Assembly: GCF_023159225.1 (NCBI RefSeq)
Contig: NC_063161.1
Location: 1,390,495-1,454,494, forward strand
DNA: 64,000 nucleotides
Origin: Perognathus longimembris pacificus
Lineage: Eukaryota; Chordata; Mammalia; Rodentia; Heteromyidae
Reading direction: 5' to 3'
Shown here piece by piece: positions 33,104-44,760 of this stretch. The position numbers and the translations under genes were made by a program. Numbering within the stretch: position 1 is the first letter of the stretch; each line of letters opens with the position of its first letter. The notes under the pieces were generated by a model. The model was given only the letters and a program-made list of their open reading frames with translations, was not told the DNA's origin and did not search any database.

Positions 33104-33179
33104 GGGGCGGGGGGAGCAGGGTCTTGAGGCCCAGGGCCCGCAGGCCCACTAACTTGTCATCCAAGGCCCCCCCCCCCCC

Positions 33180-33310
33180 GCTGCTTCTAGGAATTCAGGC
33201 ACGCGCGTCACCTGGAAGGTGGGACTTCACCTTCCACCACCATGAAGACAAGATGGCGCCCGTCAAGCCCAACCCCCTATCTGCCGCGTGACCAAGACGA
33301 CACGGCTTAG
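33180..33310 (-). mobile_element. LTR-like interspersed repeat fragment
   Basis: The reverse complement contains GTGCCTGAATTCCTAG, GAAGTCCCACC and GTCTTCATGG. All three also occur, in a slightly different order, at 56410-56485 on the plus strand. Shared, non-tandem, dispersed sequence identifies a repeat family. It is present as a fragment next to a C-run at 33169-33180. Confidence 0.5.
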
Positions 33311-33479
33311 ACCCCGCGCCCCGGTTCAGTGCTAATGGGTCCCCCTGTGCGGCGGGTCCTTCTCAGCCTCCTGAAAGCACAGCTCCGGCTACCGGGTGAC
33401 GACTGCCCAGGCTGCACCCCGAGAACCTGCGAGCCGACGGGCAACCGAGGCAGGCACCCGGCCCGGCCAGGAGGAGCTT

Positions 33480-33920
33480 TCAAATGACTCCTTCTCGCGC
33501 TGAAAGAAAGAAATCGAGCTTTAAATAATAGCATAATGGAACAGAGGCACCTGCTAACTATAGATCTGGCGCTTTTGATTTGGGGAGAGAAACCGTCTGC
33601 CTGGGCACCCTCAAAATAGTACATTTGCATTCGATCCTTGCCCAAAATACAGACGCCACGTTGGCGCAGGTACAAGCTGTCTGTTTCCATACAGTCTAGC
33701 GAGTCTGGAAAATAAACACGCCACCGAAGTCGCCTGCCTGGAAGGAGCAGAGGAATCCGATTAAGCCATTTCTTCCCTCGGAATGGAGCTGCGTGAGCCA
33801 GAATAAAACGGATTTGGAAGGCACGGTGTCGGCGGCGGCGAACGGCCGGGCGGGGGGGGGGGGCATTCATGGACTTCAAATTGGTTTTAAACATTGTCTG
33901 CTCTTTAATAAGATTCCGCG
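33480..33920. other. AT-rich islands, candidate conserved non-coding elements
   Basis: AGCTTTAAATAATAGCATAA near 33517, GATCTGGCGCTTTTGATTTG near 33563 and TTCAAATTGGTTTTAAACAT near 33875 lie in unique sequence. A G-run at 33850-33863 separates two parts. No coding or transposon assignment. Confidence 0.38.
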
Positions 33921-34619
33921 GTACTCGGTAACCATTGCGCCTGGGGAGCCGGCCCCCCCTCCTCCCTCGCAGACGCGGGGCCCAAATGCAGCCTGGCAGA
34001 GGGCTGAGGTGTGAGGGGCTTGAACAGCTCCACCCCACCTCCCCCTGCCCCTCTCAGAGCCTCCCCCCTCCTCGGAAGGAGCGGGGGTCGGGTGGGGGAT
34101 GACAGGTCTCCCCGTCTCCCTCCCTCCCTCTGGCCCCCGAGTGGAGTCTTCACCATCTGAAGTTCCTTGAGCAGAGATAAAGCCGTTGCCTCGGGGAGTT
34201 GCCTTGTCAGAATCGTCCTGAGCAGACAGTGAGCAGGAGGGCTGGGCAGGAGGACGGGGGTGGGGGGAGTGAGGGCCGGGGGCCTCGCACACAGTGACAG
34301 TGCAGGCTGGCAAGTGCTGCGGCCCGGTGCAGGTGGGGACGAGGCCGCCGGAGGGCCGGCGGGGTCTGGGGGGAAGCCAGCCCGCGGTGGCCGCGAGCCC
34401 GGTCTGGCTGACCTCGCCGGGACCCGCGTGGAAGCAAGTCACCCGCCCAGCCGTCCGCCGAGGGGCGCGGGGGAGCGGGGGCCCCACGCACCCGCGCACC
34501 CTCACCTCCCAGCCCCCCGGCACAGGAGCCCGCATCCGGCAGGTGTGTGGCTGTGCGCGCTCGCTTCGCCTCTGTCCACATCGCGGCTCTCCCAGGCCTG
34601 AGGCTCTCTAAAGTCCTGT

Positions 34620-34935
34620 GTGTGCACTACAGGGCACACCTGCTTCTAGGCGCGTGTGAGCTTGTGTGTGGAATGGATGTGTCTGTTTATGCATGTGCAC
34701 ACGTAAGTGTGCATGCCCCACACGCGCGTACATGTGCGCGTGCCCTTGCCTGCGTGTGTTTGTATGTGCACATGCTCTTGCGTCCATGTGCATCCACACG
34801 CACACGGGTGTGCACGCCTTGCCTATGGGCTTCTGTGCACATGCTGTGTGTGCATGTTTGTGTGCACGGTGAGTGGTTGTCTGTGCATGCGTGTGCACGC
34901 ATGCGTCCATTCCCTCACAGGCGTGTGCATGCGTG
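34620..34935. repeat. Imperfect TG/CATG alternating tract
   Basis: About 300 bp are rich in TGTGCATG, TGCGCGTG and GTGCACACG words without a strict period. It is a potential Z-DNA region. Cys-rich and Ala-His-rich frames across it are artefacts. Confidence 0.75.
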
Positions 34936-34999
34936 TGGGACCCTGCCCTTGCCTGGCCAGCACCAGGTGGCCGCCGTGCATCCTCCTTCACAAGAGAAC

Positions 35000-36600
35000 G
35001 TCCTGACCGTCCTGCTCGGGGATGCGGGGGGCGGGGGCGGGAGCAGGGCCGTGGCGCCCCCTCCTGGGCTGCCCCCTGGGAGGGCAAGCCCTTCCTTCCG
35101 GCTGCCCTCCGGGCAGCTTCGCAGAGCAGGGCTGAGGAAGCTCCGCCCTGCGTCTCAGCGCAGAGTCAGCCCCGAAGCACTGCAGGGAAGCCCGCTCCAG
35201 GGGCGTCAGGCCCGGGGCCCCGTCACACACCTCGGATCGGCTCCGGCCGTCCAGGCTCTGGGAGTTGGTGCCTCGCACCAGTTTCACCCGCAAAAATGCT
35301 TCCAGGAGACTGCAGCTTCTCTGGGCCGTGAGCAGAGCCTAGAACGGTCTTCACACCTGCGGCCGGTTTAGGAGACCCTATTGTCAGCCCCTCCAACGCC
35401 ATCGGGGAGTGTGAGCCTCGTGCTGGGCAGGCCACGTGCTGGGCAGGGCCCTCCCCGGCCCCCATCTCCTCCCCTCGCCGGGGCTCCCCCAGGCCGGGCC
35501 AGGAGCTCTGAGGCCTGCAGACCACGCAAGTGGGGGAAGGCAATGGGACCGCCACGCTGACACTCACTGGCCATGAGTAATGCCGTTGTCGGGCTCCCTG
35601 GCTGCGCGGGAGGCAGACGCAGTGCCAGGTGCTGGCGCGGAGCTGCGGGGCTGGCTGGACCTGCGGACGCTCCGGCCGAGCCTCTCTCCAAGGCGCGCCT
35701 CGGCTGCGGAGGCCGGGCCTCCGCGTGGGTCTCATCGCCTTCCCCGTCCTCTCCAGAGTCCGATCTGGATGGCGGGCCGGGGCAGGGTGGCCCCCGCGGG
35801 CCTGTCGGCCGGGGTCTCGCGTGGCCCTCCTCCGGGTCCTGACTGCCCTCTCTCGAGGGCACAGGAGGCACCCCGGGCAGCTCTTACAGCACCCCGTCCC
35901 AGCAAATCGTAGGAAGCACCGCTGTTCCAGCCTCGCCTGGGTGCCAGGCTGTGCCTGTGAGGGGGTAGGGAAGCCTGGCAGGGGGCCACCCTCCCCAGGA
36001 CCTGGCGGGGCAGACACAGGTCCCAGTGCCCCCCCCCCGCCCGGCCCTCAGCCCCAAGGCCTGCATGGGACAAGGCTGCCCACCGGGCTGAAGGTCCAAT
36101 GCCCAGGAAGAGCCAGCGCAGAGCTGGGTTCTGGCTGCAGCCCCGTGCGCGCAGAGGCGGAGCGCGCGGTCCGCCCGTCTCCAGAGCGAGGGGGAGGGCA
36201 GACTCGGAGCCCGCCTGGCTCCGGTGCAGGGCACGTTCGGAGTGGGGCGGGCGGGCGGGCAGTGGCCCCACCGCTGAGCCCCTGGAGCCCGGAGGCGGGC
36301 TCATCTCCAGCTGAGGACATCCGGCGCCGCCTGGGGGCCCCAGGCTCGGGGTCCTGGGAGGAGAAACGGAGCCCTGGCGCCGGGCAAGGCCTCGGGAAGA
36401 GGGAGGCAGCCCAGGAGCTGGAAGGGGTGGCGGGGATCTGCACCGCAGACAGCTCTGCCCCGGGGCAGGAAGGAAGGAGGGGCAGGGCCTCGGTATCTGG
36501 GTCTCAGGACCCTCTCCATCGCCTCTACCCCAGTCCTCCTCTCCCACAGGGAGGAGCTGGTGAACACAGGGGCCAGATTCCTGCCATGGCTTCACCAGGA
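35000..36600. other. GC-rich intergenic sequence, no gene seen
   Basis: Long frames on both strands (up to 724 codons on the minus strand, extending to 37.9 kb) are low-complexity in part, overlap each other and cross the polypurine tract. No conserved domain, signal sequence or coherent exon structure is visible. Confidence 0.45.
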
Positions 36601-36604
36601 GACT

Positions 36605-36815
36605 CCTGAGAGGAGGGGAGAGGAGAGGAGAGGAGAGGGGAGGGGAGGGGAGGGGAGAGGGGAGGGGAGGGGAGAGGAGAAGAGAGGAGAAGTGAGGAGA
36701 GGAGAGGAGAAAAGTGGAAAGGGAGAGCAGGGAAGGGGAGAGAAGAGAGGAGAGGAGGGGAGGGAAGAAGAGGGGAGAGGAGGGGAGGGGAGGGGGGAGG
36801 GGAGGGGAGGAGAGC
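36605..36815. repeat. Polypurine (GGGGA/GAGGA) tract
   Basis: About 210 bp are pure or nearly pure purine on the plus strand with GGGGA and GAGGA pentamers. It is comparable to the tract at 2333-2725 and similarly able to form triplex DNA. Confidence 0.88.
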
Positions 36816-37734
36816 AGCCAGCCCTTGCCTGGCCACCACAGGGTGCTGGGCTCGATGGTGGGGGGCCTCTTCCTCTCCCCGCAGTCAGCGCGCAGGTGTC
36901 CCCTCCCTTCGCAGCACCAGCCGCAGACGCTGGGCTCAGAACGCTTTGTCCCCAAGGTGCCCAGGGCTGGGCTTGATCCCAAGGCAGCCTCTTCCGTTGA
37001 CCCAACTCTCAGAGCCCCCGCTGCGTTTGCCCAGCGTCTCCCCCCGGGCCCTCTTCTCCCCGGTGCCCCTGGCTTCTCCCCTGTGCCCAGCTGGGGGCGC
37101 TGCCTGCCGCATCGGCGGCCCGAGTCCTGAGGCTCATTAGGACGAGGAGGGTGCAGACCTGCAGACTCTGCTCGCCTCAGTGTGTCTGTCTTAATCTCTC
37201 TCACACACACACGCACACGCACACATGCGTGCACACATGGGGAGGCACAGATCTCAGACGGATCCCTTTCCTGGAGCAGAGCTGGGCTCGCCTCCGTCGC
37301 TGGCCTGCCCACCGCGCCTGGCACCCCCAGTGCCGTTGCTCCATTCCTTCCCCCCCCCCTGCCGCCGCCGGGACTGTCTCCTGCTCCAGGAGACTCGGCC
37401 GCATGGCGCGAATGAGGCTCATGGCTCCCCATTCCTGGCTCCCCGGGCCCCGTTATCCCAGTAAGGACACCCGAGGCGGCTCCTCTGCAGCGTCCCGCAG
37501 GCCCGAGGGTCTGCTCTGAGCCAATTTCTATTTCCCACAAAAAGAAGTGACGTTTCTGAGTTTTGCCAACAGACACGGTGCAGCCGGGGCCACAGGAGAG
37601 GCGGGGTGACCCCCGAGGGCTTCGGTGGGCAAAGAGCTGGGGCGCGTGTCCCTCGCCCCGCCCTTGGCGCATGGGGCCGGCAGAGCCGGCCCTCCGGGGA
37701 AGGGCAGCCTCCGGAAAGCCTTCTCCAGCACCCG

Positions 37735-37930
37735 CGCACGTGGCCACGCAGCGCACACGCGCGTGCACGCGTGTGCTCATGAGCGCATATGCGTGTGGCC
37801 ACGTGTGCAGACCCGGGTACACACGAGCGTGTGTGTGAGTGCCTGCCTGCCCAAGCGTGTTCACAGGCACGTGCGTGCACACGTATGTGCATGGGGCTGT
37901 GCACATGCGGGAGTGTGCACAGGCGTCCGC
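37735..37930. repeat. Imperfect alternating TG/CG tract
   Basis: GTGCACGCGTGTGCTCATGAG and related words over about 200 bp, of the same class as 28245-28410 and 34620-34935. A shorter (CA)n run lies at 37200-37230. Confidence 0.7.
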
Positions 37931-38314
37931 AGGAGTGCACCCGCCTGTGGGCCCCTCTGGGATCTCAGGACTGCAGGCTGGGCTGCCCCTGCCCCCTGGG
38001 GGCCGGGCCCGCCGTGAGCTCGGCCAGCGCCGCGCAGCGAGCCGGTTCTCGCCCCGGTCCAGGGACCTGGGCTGCGGGAAGTCTTTTCCCCTTCAGAGTT
38101 ACGGGCGGCCGAGCCTCGGCCTTCGCCGGGAGCCCAGCCGGGCCGCGCCTGCCGCCCAGCCCATGCTCTGAGGACCGGAGAGCCGGGACACAGATGGACG
38201 GCTCCCCCCGCCCCGTCCAGCGGCAGCTCCGACTCCGCACGTTCGCACGCTCGGGCGCCGTGGTGTGGCCTGGGTTCTGTGCCCGTGCCTGGAGCCACGG
38301 GGCCCTGTACCCAC

Positions 38315-38410
38315 CAGAGAGGGCGGGCCCCTCCCCCACCGGGCGGGCGAGCCCCTCCCCCTCCAGAGGACAAGCCCCTCCCCCGCCAGAGAGGACGAGC
38401 CCCTCCCCGC
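38315..38410. repeat. Short repeat of GAGCCCCTCCCCC type
   Basis: About five copies of a 20-24-bp unit around GGGCGAGCCCCTCCCCC/AGAGGACAAGCCCCTCCCCC. Spacing varies. Confidence 0.6.
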
Positions 38411-39114
38411 AGGGGTAACAAGGGCCCCTCACTCTACCTGGGAAGCCGGGCGGGGGCAGCTCTGGGGGGTGGGCCCCGTGGGGCGCAAGCGCGCAGGAGG
38501 CCCCGGCGCCCCGGTGGTAGCGCGGGGAGCAGCACTCAGACCGGGAGGCGCGTGGGACGCGTGCACTGTGCTTTCCGGACAGCATAACGTGCTCCAACTC
38601 CCATCTCCCTCCTCCTCCTCCTCCTGGGCTCCGGGGGCAAGGCGGAAGCAGCTGATGAAATACAAATTGTGCAAGGAAGCAGCAATGAACAGCCCCACCA
38701 AAGAATTCCTGAGAAAAGGGAAAGGTGATTTAGGGAGCGTTTGGCCATCATCCCCAGCGCCCGCGTTTGGTCACCGTCCCGCGGGGCCTGCGGGCAGCCG
38801 GGGGGAAGGGTCGCCATCTGCCGGCCTCTGTTCCTTGGCCTTCGGCTCCGGAGGGCTAAGCCGCACCCAAGGCCCACCCTCGGCACAGGGCAGGGGTCTT
38901 GACCGCATTTGTCTTGAAGCGCTGTCCCTGAGACGTCGCACACGCGCGTGCAGGTGCGTGAGAGGAGAGTGCCCTCAGGAATCCTTCGCACAGTTCACCT
39001 GGCGGCATGGCCACGCCGCTAGGGTGCTGGTGTGGACACGGGCGTGGCTCCTCCCGTGGCCTGGAGATGCCCTCCTGCCCCCCCTTCTCTCCAGCTACGT
39101 AGTGTCCCCCCCAG

Positions 39115-39425
39115 GAGAGTTATAGAAATGCAACCATCCTGTGCATTGCGTCCTGGCTCCGTTTTCACTGAGTGTACCTCTCTGCAGAGGGGTCCACGTT
39201 TTGCCTGTCTCACAGTGGCTCGTGCTGACTGCCGTGTCCTGTTGAGTTTGTGGCACGAGGGAGGTTCCGTTCACTTGGCTCAACCGTCCACCCACGAGGG
39301 AAATCTGCGCTGTCTCCAGCTTGGGCTCCTCTCCCACGCTTCGGCTTACGCACACACGCGCTCTACTTAGGATGAATACCTCGACGTGGAGAATGGGAAC
39401 TATACTGCATACGAGCGCTAAGGAG
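39115..39425 (-). mobile_element. Ancient LINE-1 ORF2 fragment, antisense
   Basis: The order of CATCCTGTGCATTGCGTCC, TTTTCACTGAGTGTACC, CCGTCCACCCACGAGGGAAA, CTGTCTCCAGCTTGGGCTC and AGGATGAATACCTCGACGTG parallels the reverse complement of the ORF2 C-terminal coding region of mammalian L1. In L1 these blocks read TTTCACTCAGCATAAT, CATTCACCTGTTGATGGACA, TTGTTTCCAGTTT and GGTAAATACCTAGGAGTGG. Divergence is high and many changes are A/T to G/C. Confidence 0.6.
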
Positions 39426-39850
39426 ATAGCAATAAAATGGAAGAGCCCCCAGCTAGGCTCATAAACAAAGGCATGAATATTAATTAGCAACATCAGAATG
39501 AAAAATAACCCCATATGTTTGTATCTTGAAAAAGAAAACTATTGGGTTTGCACACGCACACGCACATGCACACACATACACACACATACACACGCCTGTG
39601 CCCATGATCTGATGGGAAGAGAGGACACGACCCAGAGAGCAGCGAGAGACTAGTCCACACCGTCTGTAGTGTTTATCTTAAGACTAAAAGATTTGCCTAA
39701 CATTTACAAAGCAAATTCATAATATTAGCGAGCTGAAAAGCACGGGCAAATCGGAGCGTTTTAGACACACTCTCTATTTGCTTGACCAAATCCTGCAGCC
39801 ATTCACAAAAAAACGTAGCTGTAGACCAGCTGGAAGGGGAAGGAAATGCC
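39425..39850. other. AT-rich islands, candidate conserved non-coding elements
   Basis: CATGAATATTAATTAGCAAC near 39471 and the segment AAGCAAATTCATAATATTAG near 39708 with TCTCTATTTGCTTGACCAAA are unique AT-rich sequence. A (CA)n microsatellite at 39548-39592 separates the two. No coding frame or repeat family recognised. Confidence 0.4.
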
Positions 39851-40079
39851 TCTGGGCGTGTAGAGACGCATCCAAAACCAAGCGTCCGACGTGGCCTCGC
39901 TGAGAGCCCCAGCGTGCCGCCCCAGCCAGGCCGGGGCAACGTGGGCTCGCTCGCTCCCTCCAACACCAGAGCCCAAGTCCCAGCAGTTCATGCGGCCAGG
40001 GTAGAAGGCATGCCGCTGGGGGAGAATAAATAAAGCCATCAGCAGCCCAAGATGGCACGATCATCCATATAGAGAAAAT

Positions 40080-40580
40080 CCGACGGACGTCACAAAGCCC
40101 TTAGTAGAATTTGTTTTTTAATCGAGTTTAATGAATGACAGTGAAATGTCCGTCTATGAAAAGCAGTGGTGTTTCTCTGCCATAGCAATGCATCCTCAGA
40201 ACAGGCAATCCTCAAAATAGCACCACGCTCAAGGAGAACTTTGATGAAAGATGAGCAAGATGCACCTACGAACTACAGAATCTGTTTCATAAATTCCAAA
40301 TGAATAAAAAAATATGCATTTTGTTCACGGCACAGAAGACCTGTTATTGCTCAGTTAACAGTCGCCAGCCTGGGGCCCAAAGCAGACGCTGGCTCGGGAA
40401 ATACTGCTGCAGCCACTTGCTTGCGTCGAGCAATTGCTCCGCTGCTGCTAAAGTCCACATGGAAATGGGAGGAAGGAGAGTAACTGCTGAAAGAACGAAG
40501 TTGGAGGACCGACTTCACTTTCTACAAGACTTCAGAGCCCAAGACTCTTTTAAAGGCTGACAGACGAGTTAGTTGGAAAG
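40080..40580. other. AT-rich unique sequence, candidate conserved non-coding DNA
   Basis: About 500 bp of low-CpG, non-repetitive sequence (for example TTTTTAATCGAGTTTAATGA near 40115). No gene or transposon recognised. Part could be an old L1 relic given the neighbours at 39.1 and 41.0 kb. Confidence 0.3.
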
Positions 40581-41009
40581 TTAAAAGAGAGCTGTGAAAG
40601 CAGCAAGACCCTTCATTCGGAGGGAGGCTCCAAAGAGGAGCCCCCCCCAGAAGACTTTCCCCCAAGAAAGGATGCCCATAAAACCCAGTGCCCACGAAAG
40701 CGGTCCAGAGACCGGCACGTTCCGCCCACCTCCTCCCCACACGGCTCCGTGGAGCTCACCGTACCCGAGGTGGCCGTAAGAAATGGGGCTGAGCAGCTGG
40801 GCGTTCGCACGCAGGACCTGGGCGCCCCCCTCCCCGTGGCCTGCCGGCGGCGGGCTGGCGGCGTGGAAACCACACGCAGAAGACGTCGGAGGCACCAAAT
40901 CGCTCTTAAATTCAGTTCACATAGGACGCACTATGAAACAACCTAACAATGCACAGCCCTTTACCCAAAGGCCAGGTGCTCTTTATAGAACAATAAAATG
41001 AAAATCAGA

Positions 41010-41195
41010 AGGCAAAGTCACAGAAGAAGCATTTGTAATACGTGAGTCGAACAAAGGACTGGCGTCGGCAGCACAGAAAGACCTCTTACAACCCAGGGCG
41101 CGAGCAGGGCGCGCAGACGAGCAAGCGGACAACTCAGGCTCCAAACGAGACATTGAAATAAGGAGCAGAAGCATGGAGCGGACATTTGCCCAGCT
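41010..41195 (+). mobile_element. Ancient LINE-1 ORF2 fragment
   Basis: GAACAAAGGACTGGCG...CAGAAAGACCTCTTACAAC, then CAAGCGGACAACTC and AGCATGGAGCGGACATTTGCC, follow the L1 ORF2 order (ATAAAGGACTAGTATCC, AAAGAACTCTTACAAC, AAAGACAAACAACCC, GGATCTGAATAGACATTTCTCC). The match is old and GC-shifted. It ends shortly before a CpG-rich block holding a 42-bp array. Confidence 0.55.
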
Positions 41196-41411
41196 CTGGA
41201 GATGGGGACGAGAGCTCGGGGAGAGGCGCACAGTCAGCCAGCAGAGGGGCGTGGAAGCCGCGGGGCCCAAGGCGCACACGCGGGACGGCGGGGTCTAAAG
41301 GGCAAAGAGGGGCGGCACCCGCCGCGTCGGCCACGGCTGCAAGGGGGCGCAGCCGCCTTCAGGAGGAAGGAGCTCGTCCACACCTCCAGAAGCAAAGTGC
41401 CTACTGTGTGG

Positions 41412-41775
41412 GGCCGCCGGAGGGATCCGCGCCACATCTACTGTGTGCCACGAAGTAGCCGGAGGGATCCACGCCACACCTACTGTGTGTTGGGAGGTAG
41501 CCAGAAGAATCCACGCCACACCCACTGCGTGCCACGAAGTAGTCAGTGGAATCTGTGCCACACCTACTGTGTGCAGCGTAGCCAGAAGAATCCACGACAC
41601 ACCTACTGTGTGCTGGGAGGTAGCTGGAGGAATCCACAGCACGCCTACTGTGTGCAATGTACCAGAGGAATCCACGCCACACCTGTGTGCAACATAGCCG
41701 GAGGAATCGGCGCCACACCTACTGTGTGCCGGGAAGTAGCCGGAGGAATCGGCGCCACACCCCTGTGCGGGGCAG
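41412..41775. repeat. 42-bp minisatellite, about nine copies
   Basis: The unit combines CCACACCTACTGTGTGCCGG with GAAGTAGCCGGAGGAATCCACG. Copies differ by small deletions (39-45 bp). It lies between two pieces of ancient plus-strand L1 (41010-41195 and 42255-42345), so it may have grown inside one L1 copy. Confidence 0.88.
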
Positions 41776-42250
41776 GCGGGGTCCACCCCGCGGCGTTCCC
41801 CGTGGGGCTCGCGGGGACACGGGCGCGTGCCAGCCCCCGGAGCCCAGACGGCAGGATGGCGGAGCCCACACTGGGCCCTCCTCCGGCCGGGGTCGCGGGT
41901 CGCTGGCTGCCGCTGCGGGGACGCCGCTCGCGGGAGGAAGGCCCAGTCGCCCGGGGCCGGGCGCATCGCGGAAGCCGCCACGCCGAGCGGGGAGGCGCTC
42001 GTGGACGCTGCGGGCCGCGGGGCACACCGCACCGCTTTACGGGGACGGAGGCCGGGCTGCCGGGGCCGGGGACACGCCGACGGCGAGGGGCCTGCTCCCG
42101 CCTCAGGCTCCGGCGTGTGGCCTGGCCGGGCCCCTCGCACGCCGTGGGCGAGCCCGGGCCGCGTGCGAGGCCCCCTCCCCCAGGAGCAGCCCCTGGCAAG
42201 CAGGGCTGAGGGCTGTCCACCCGCCCGGCACCCGCCAGCAAGGACTTAGC
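41775..42250. other. CpG-dense block without a recognised gene
   Basis: Very high CpG density. Frames on both strands are open and composition-driven. No start-site signals recognised. Confidence 0.35.
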
Positions 42251-42254
42251 CCTC

Positions 42255-42345
42255 CACAGTAAAGCCTCGACGTGTACAGCGTTAACAACGCGTTTGTCAT
42301 GTGAATACATCAAAGACATCTCGATAAGGCTGGAAAAGTAACGGC
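42255..42345 (+). mobile_element. Ancient LINE-1 3' end
   Basis: GTGTACAGCGTTAACAACG, TTGTCATGTGAATACATC and ATCTCGATAAGGCTGGAAAAG parallel the classic ancient-L1 3' terminus (TACACTTTAAAATGGGTGAA, TTATGGTATGTGAATTATATC, TCAATAAAGCTGTTAAAA). It has the same strand as the ORF2 fragment at 41010, so they may be one element split by about 1 kb of GC-rich expansion. Confidence 0.5.
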
Positions 42346-42734
42346 CGATGAAGAAGTAGTTGTAATAAACAGCGGGGGCTCCTTTTTGTGGAAATGCCGT
42401 TAAAATGTAGAAACCGTGAGACCGTGATCAGCTAACGGTACGATAGAAGAACGATTGCTTTTACCTTCTAAACACAAAGCTGCACCTCACAAAACCCACG
42501 GGAAGGGGGGTCTGCCGGAGACGGAGGACCCCGCATGTGGGGGGACTGGCTGCGGGGCCCGCTGGCGGCGGCCGGGGTGCCGGGTGCAGGCCGCTCTCCG
42601 AGGGCCTTGGCCGCACAGGCGGAGCCTGTAGGCGTCTCCGCGTAGGAAACCCACACACGCTGGCTGATCACAGAGAAATACCCCCCCCCAGGCCTTCCGA
42701 TCCGCACCCCGGCTCTGCGTGGCGTAAACGCCCG

Positions 42735-42860
42735 TTCCAATCTTAAAGTTTTAATGAGTTAATACCACGTTCCTGTGATAGATGGACCCACCCCAGCCTG
42801 TAGCAAGCACCCTAATGAACACTGAGCATTAGCAGCTTTGCCACTGCCTTTGGTGGAAAG
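42735..42860. other. Small AT-rich island
   Basis: CTTAAAGTTTTAATGAGTTA and CCCTAATGAACACTGAGCAT sit between GC-rich blocks, followed by a G-run at 42900-42911. Nothing further recognised. Confidence 0.3.
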
Positions 42861-43264
42861 CCTCCTCGCCTAGGTGCCGTGCACTAACGCTTTCTGACTG
42901 GGGGGGGGGGGCAGCCGGCAAGGTCACCTCCTTGTGACCCCGAACCCCACGCTCAAGCTTCCTGACCTGCCTGCATCACACACTGGGGCACAGATGAGGA
43001 TGGGAGCCCCTCACGCGGCACAGTGAGTGAGAGGGACACCCAGGGGTCACCGTGCTCACATGGATGGGGCAGAGGAACCGTGCAGGAGCTTGGGAGGAAG
43101 GGGGGTCTGAAGAACGGGCAGACACGCGCACAGGCCGCCTCGGTACGTGACAGCTGCCTTGCAAACCACTTAAAGAGAACGAGAGCGGAAAAGAGCATAC
43201 GCACGCAAGTTGCACACACAGTGAAACTATCTGTAAATACACAAATATAACCAAGTTTTACTAG

Positions 43265-43410
43265 AGAGAATAGATGCACTAGGTGATAGATGGATAAAGG
43301 ATGGATAGATTGGTAGGTATATCAATGATGGACAGATGATTGATAAATGTGTACACAGACCAGCTGATGGACAGATGGACGGATGGATGGATGGATAGAC
43401 GGAAGATAGT
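43265..43410. repeat. GATG/GATA-type tetranucleotide microsatellite
   Basis: Degenerate GATGGATAAAGGATGGATAG and GGACGGATGGATGGATGGAT runs over about 145 bp. Only the core near 43378-43398 is perfect. Confidence 0.8.
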
Positions 43411-44530
43411 AGACCGATAGAGGCATCGTTTTGCAGAAGGACGAGGCCCACGTGCACACACACGCCCTTTCCCAGGTCACACTCCTCTGGAAACACCCTC
43501 ACTGACACACCCCGACACACTGTCCAGTTCTGTAGACACCCCAGAGCTCGGTCGCATTGACAGGAGCCACTGCGACCTCGCCCTGCTGTGCCGAGGAGAC
43601 CCAGCCTGGCGAGGACACCGGACCATCTCCAGTCCCTCCGTGGATTCGGGGGGCTTTGGGTCAGGGGCGCCAGTCATCGAGCGCCGAGCCAGTTGGAGCA
43701 GAAACGGGCAGGCTCCACCCTGAACACACAAGGACGAGGCGGGTGGCTTCCGGGGACCGCCACCCAGCACTGTGCGGTAAGACCTCGCGGAAAGAAAGTT
43801 CCAGCACAAGACAAACAGAAGGACCCATGGAGAAAGGAAGGAAACCCAGGAAGAAGCCAGGAACACGGGGCATGTGGTAGGTCATGCAGGCCACACTCCC
43901 AAACCCTTGACATGGTAGTTTCGAGAGTCGTTCTGAGACCGCTGCCGTCTGCTGGGAGGAGCCAGGCGGGGCAGGGTGGGAGCCCTGAGTGGAATGGAGG
44001 AGAACAGAGGTCACCTTCACAGCAGCGGGGACGAGGCCGGGGTGGTGAGAAGAAAGCTATGGTGTAGAAACCAGCATGGCCGGGCAAAGCGCCGTCCTGC
44101 CCCACACAGAGAGGCAGTCATGCCGAGGAGGCAGTGGAGGAGGGAGCAATGGCATCAGGGACGTGTCAGGAGAGCGACAAGAAAGCCAAGGCCCCGGGGG
44201 CAGGGAGGGGGGTAAACTGAGCAAAGCAAGGAAAGGCCTGGAGTCCTTCAGGGACGGCGGTGGGACTGGGGTACTGACCTTCAATGACGACAAGGTGGGG
44301 GGCCCCACAGTGACCTCACCCCACCTTCCGTGTCCACCGCCGGCCCGCGCGCGTTAGGAGAAGGCCGGGCAGGGCCGCCCGCCCTCGGCCCGCGGCCTCC
44401 CCGGCGCTCCGAGGCCGCGCAGGGCTACGGTCGGGGGTGGGGGGGCTCCGCGATGCGAGCCCCGGCGGCCCCCTCGCTGCCACGGCGCCCTCGGCTCGAG
44501 GATCGGCAGCGGGTATTGACGGAGGCCGTC
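43410..44530. other. Intergenic sequence, no gene seen
   Basis: Mixed composition. Several 90-160-codon frames overlap on both strands without recognised domains. No repeat family identified. Confidence 0.35.
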
Positions 44531-44760
44531 AAAGTCACAGGTTGACTCAGCGGATCAATAAGGGTGCGGGGGAAATAATTAAAACCGTCAGATTTGGAAG
44601 GCATTAAAGGCGCTTAAAGCCTCCTGCCAACTATGGAAAACAGGATTAGCGGTGTTAGCGCCGACGCGCCCGCGCCACAAAGCGAGTTATTAGAGTCTTT
44701 CTCTGACACGCACTTGCTGTGAGGGGTCAGCGTGAAAGGTTTCGGATGCTAACGACGGGA
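44530..44760. other. AT-rich island, candidate conserved non-coding element
   Basis: GGAAATAATTAAAACCGTCA near 44571, AGGCATTAAAGGCGCTTAAA near 44599 and AGCGAGTTATTAGAGTC near 44681 lie between CpG-rich flanks. It is unique and non-coding. The combination of TAATTA cores with a CpG-rich neighbourhood resembles a developmental enhancer or promoter-proximal element; inference only. Confidence 0.42.

Noticed and set aside
35732..37906. A 724-codon minus-strand frame
   Set aside because: It crosses a pure purine tract and an alternating TG tract, overlaps other long frames on both strands and contains long Pro/Ser/Leu low-complexity segments. Stop-poor composition explains it.
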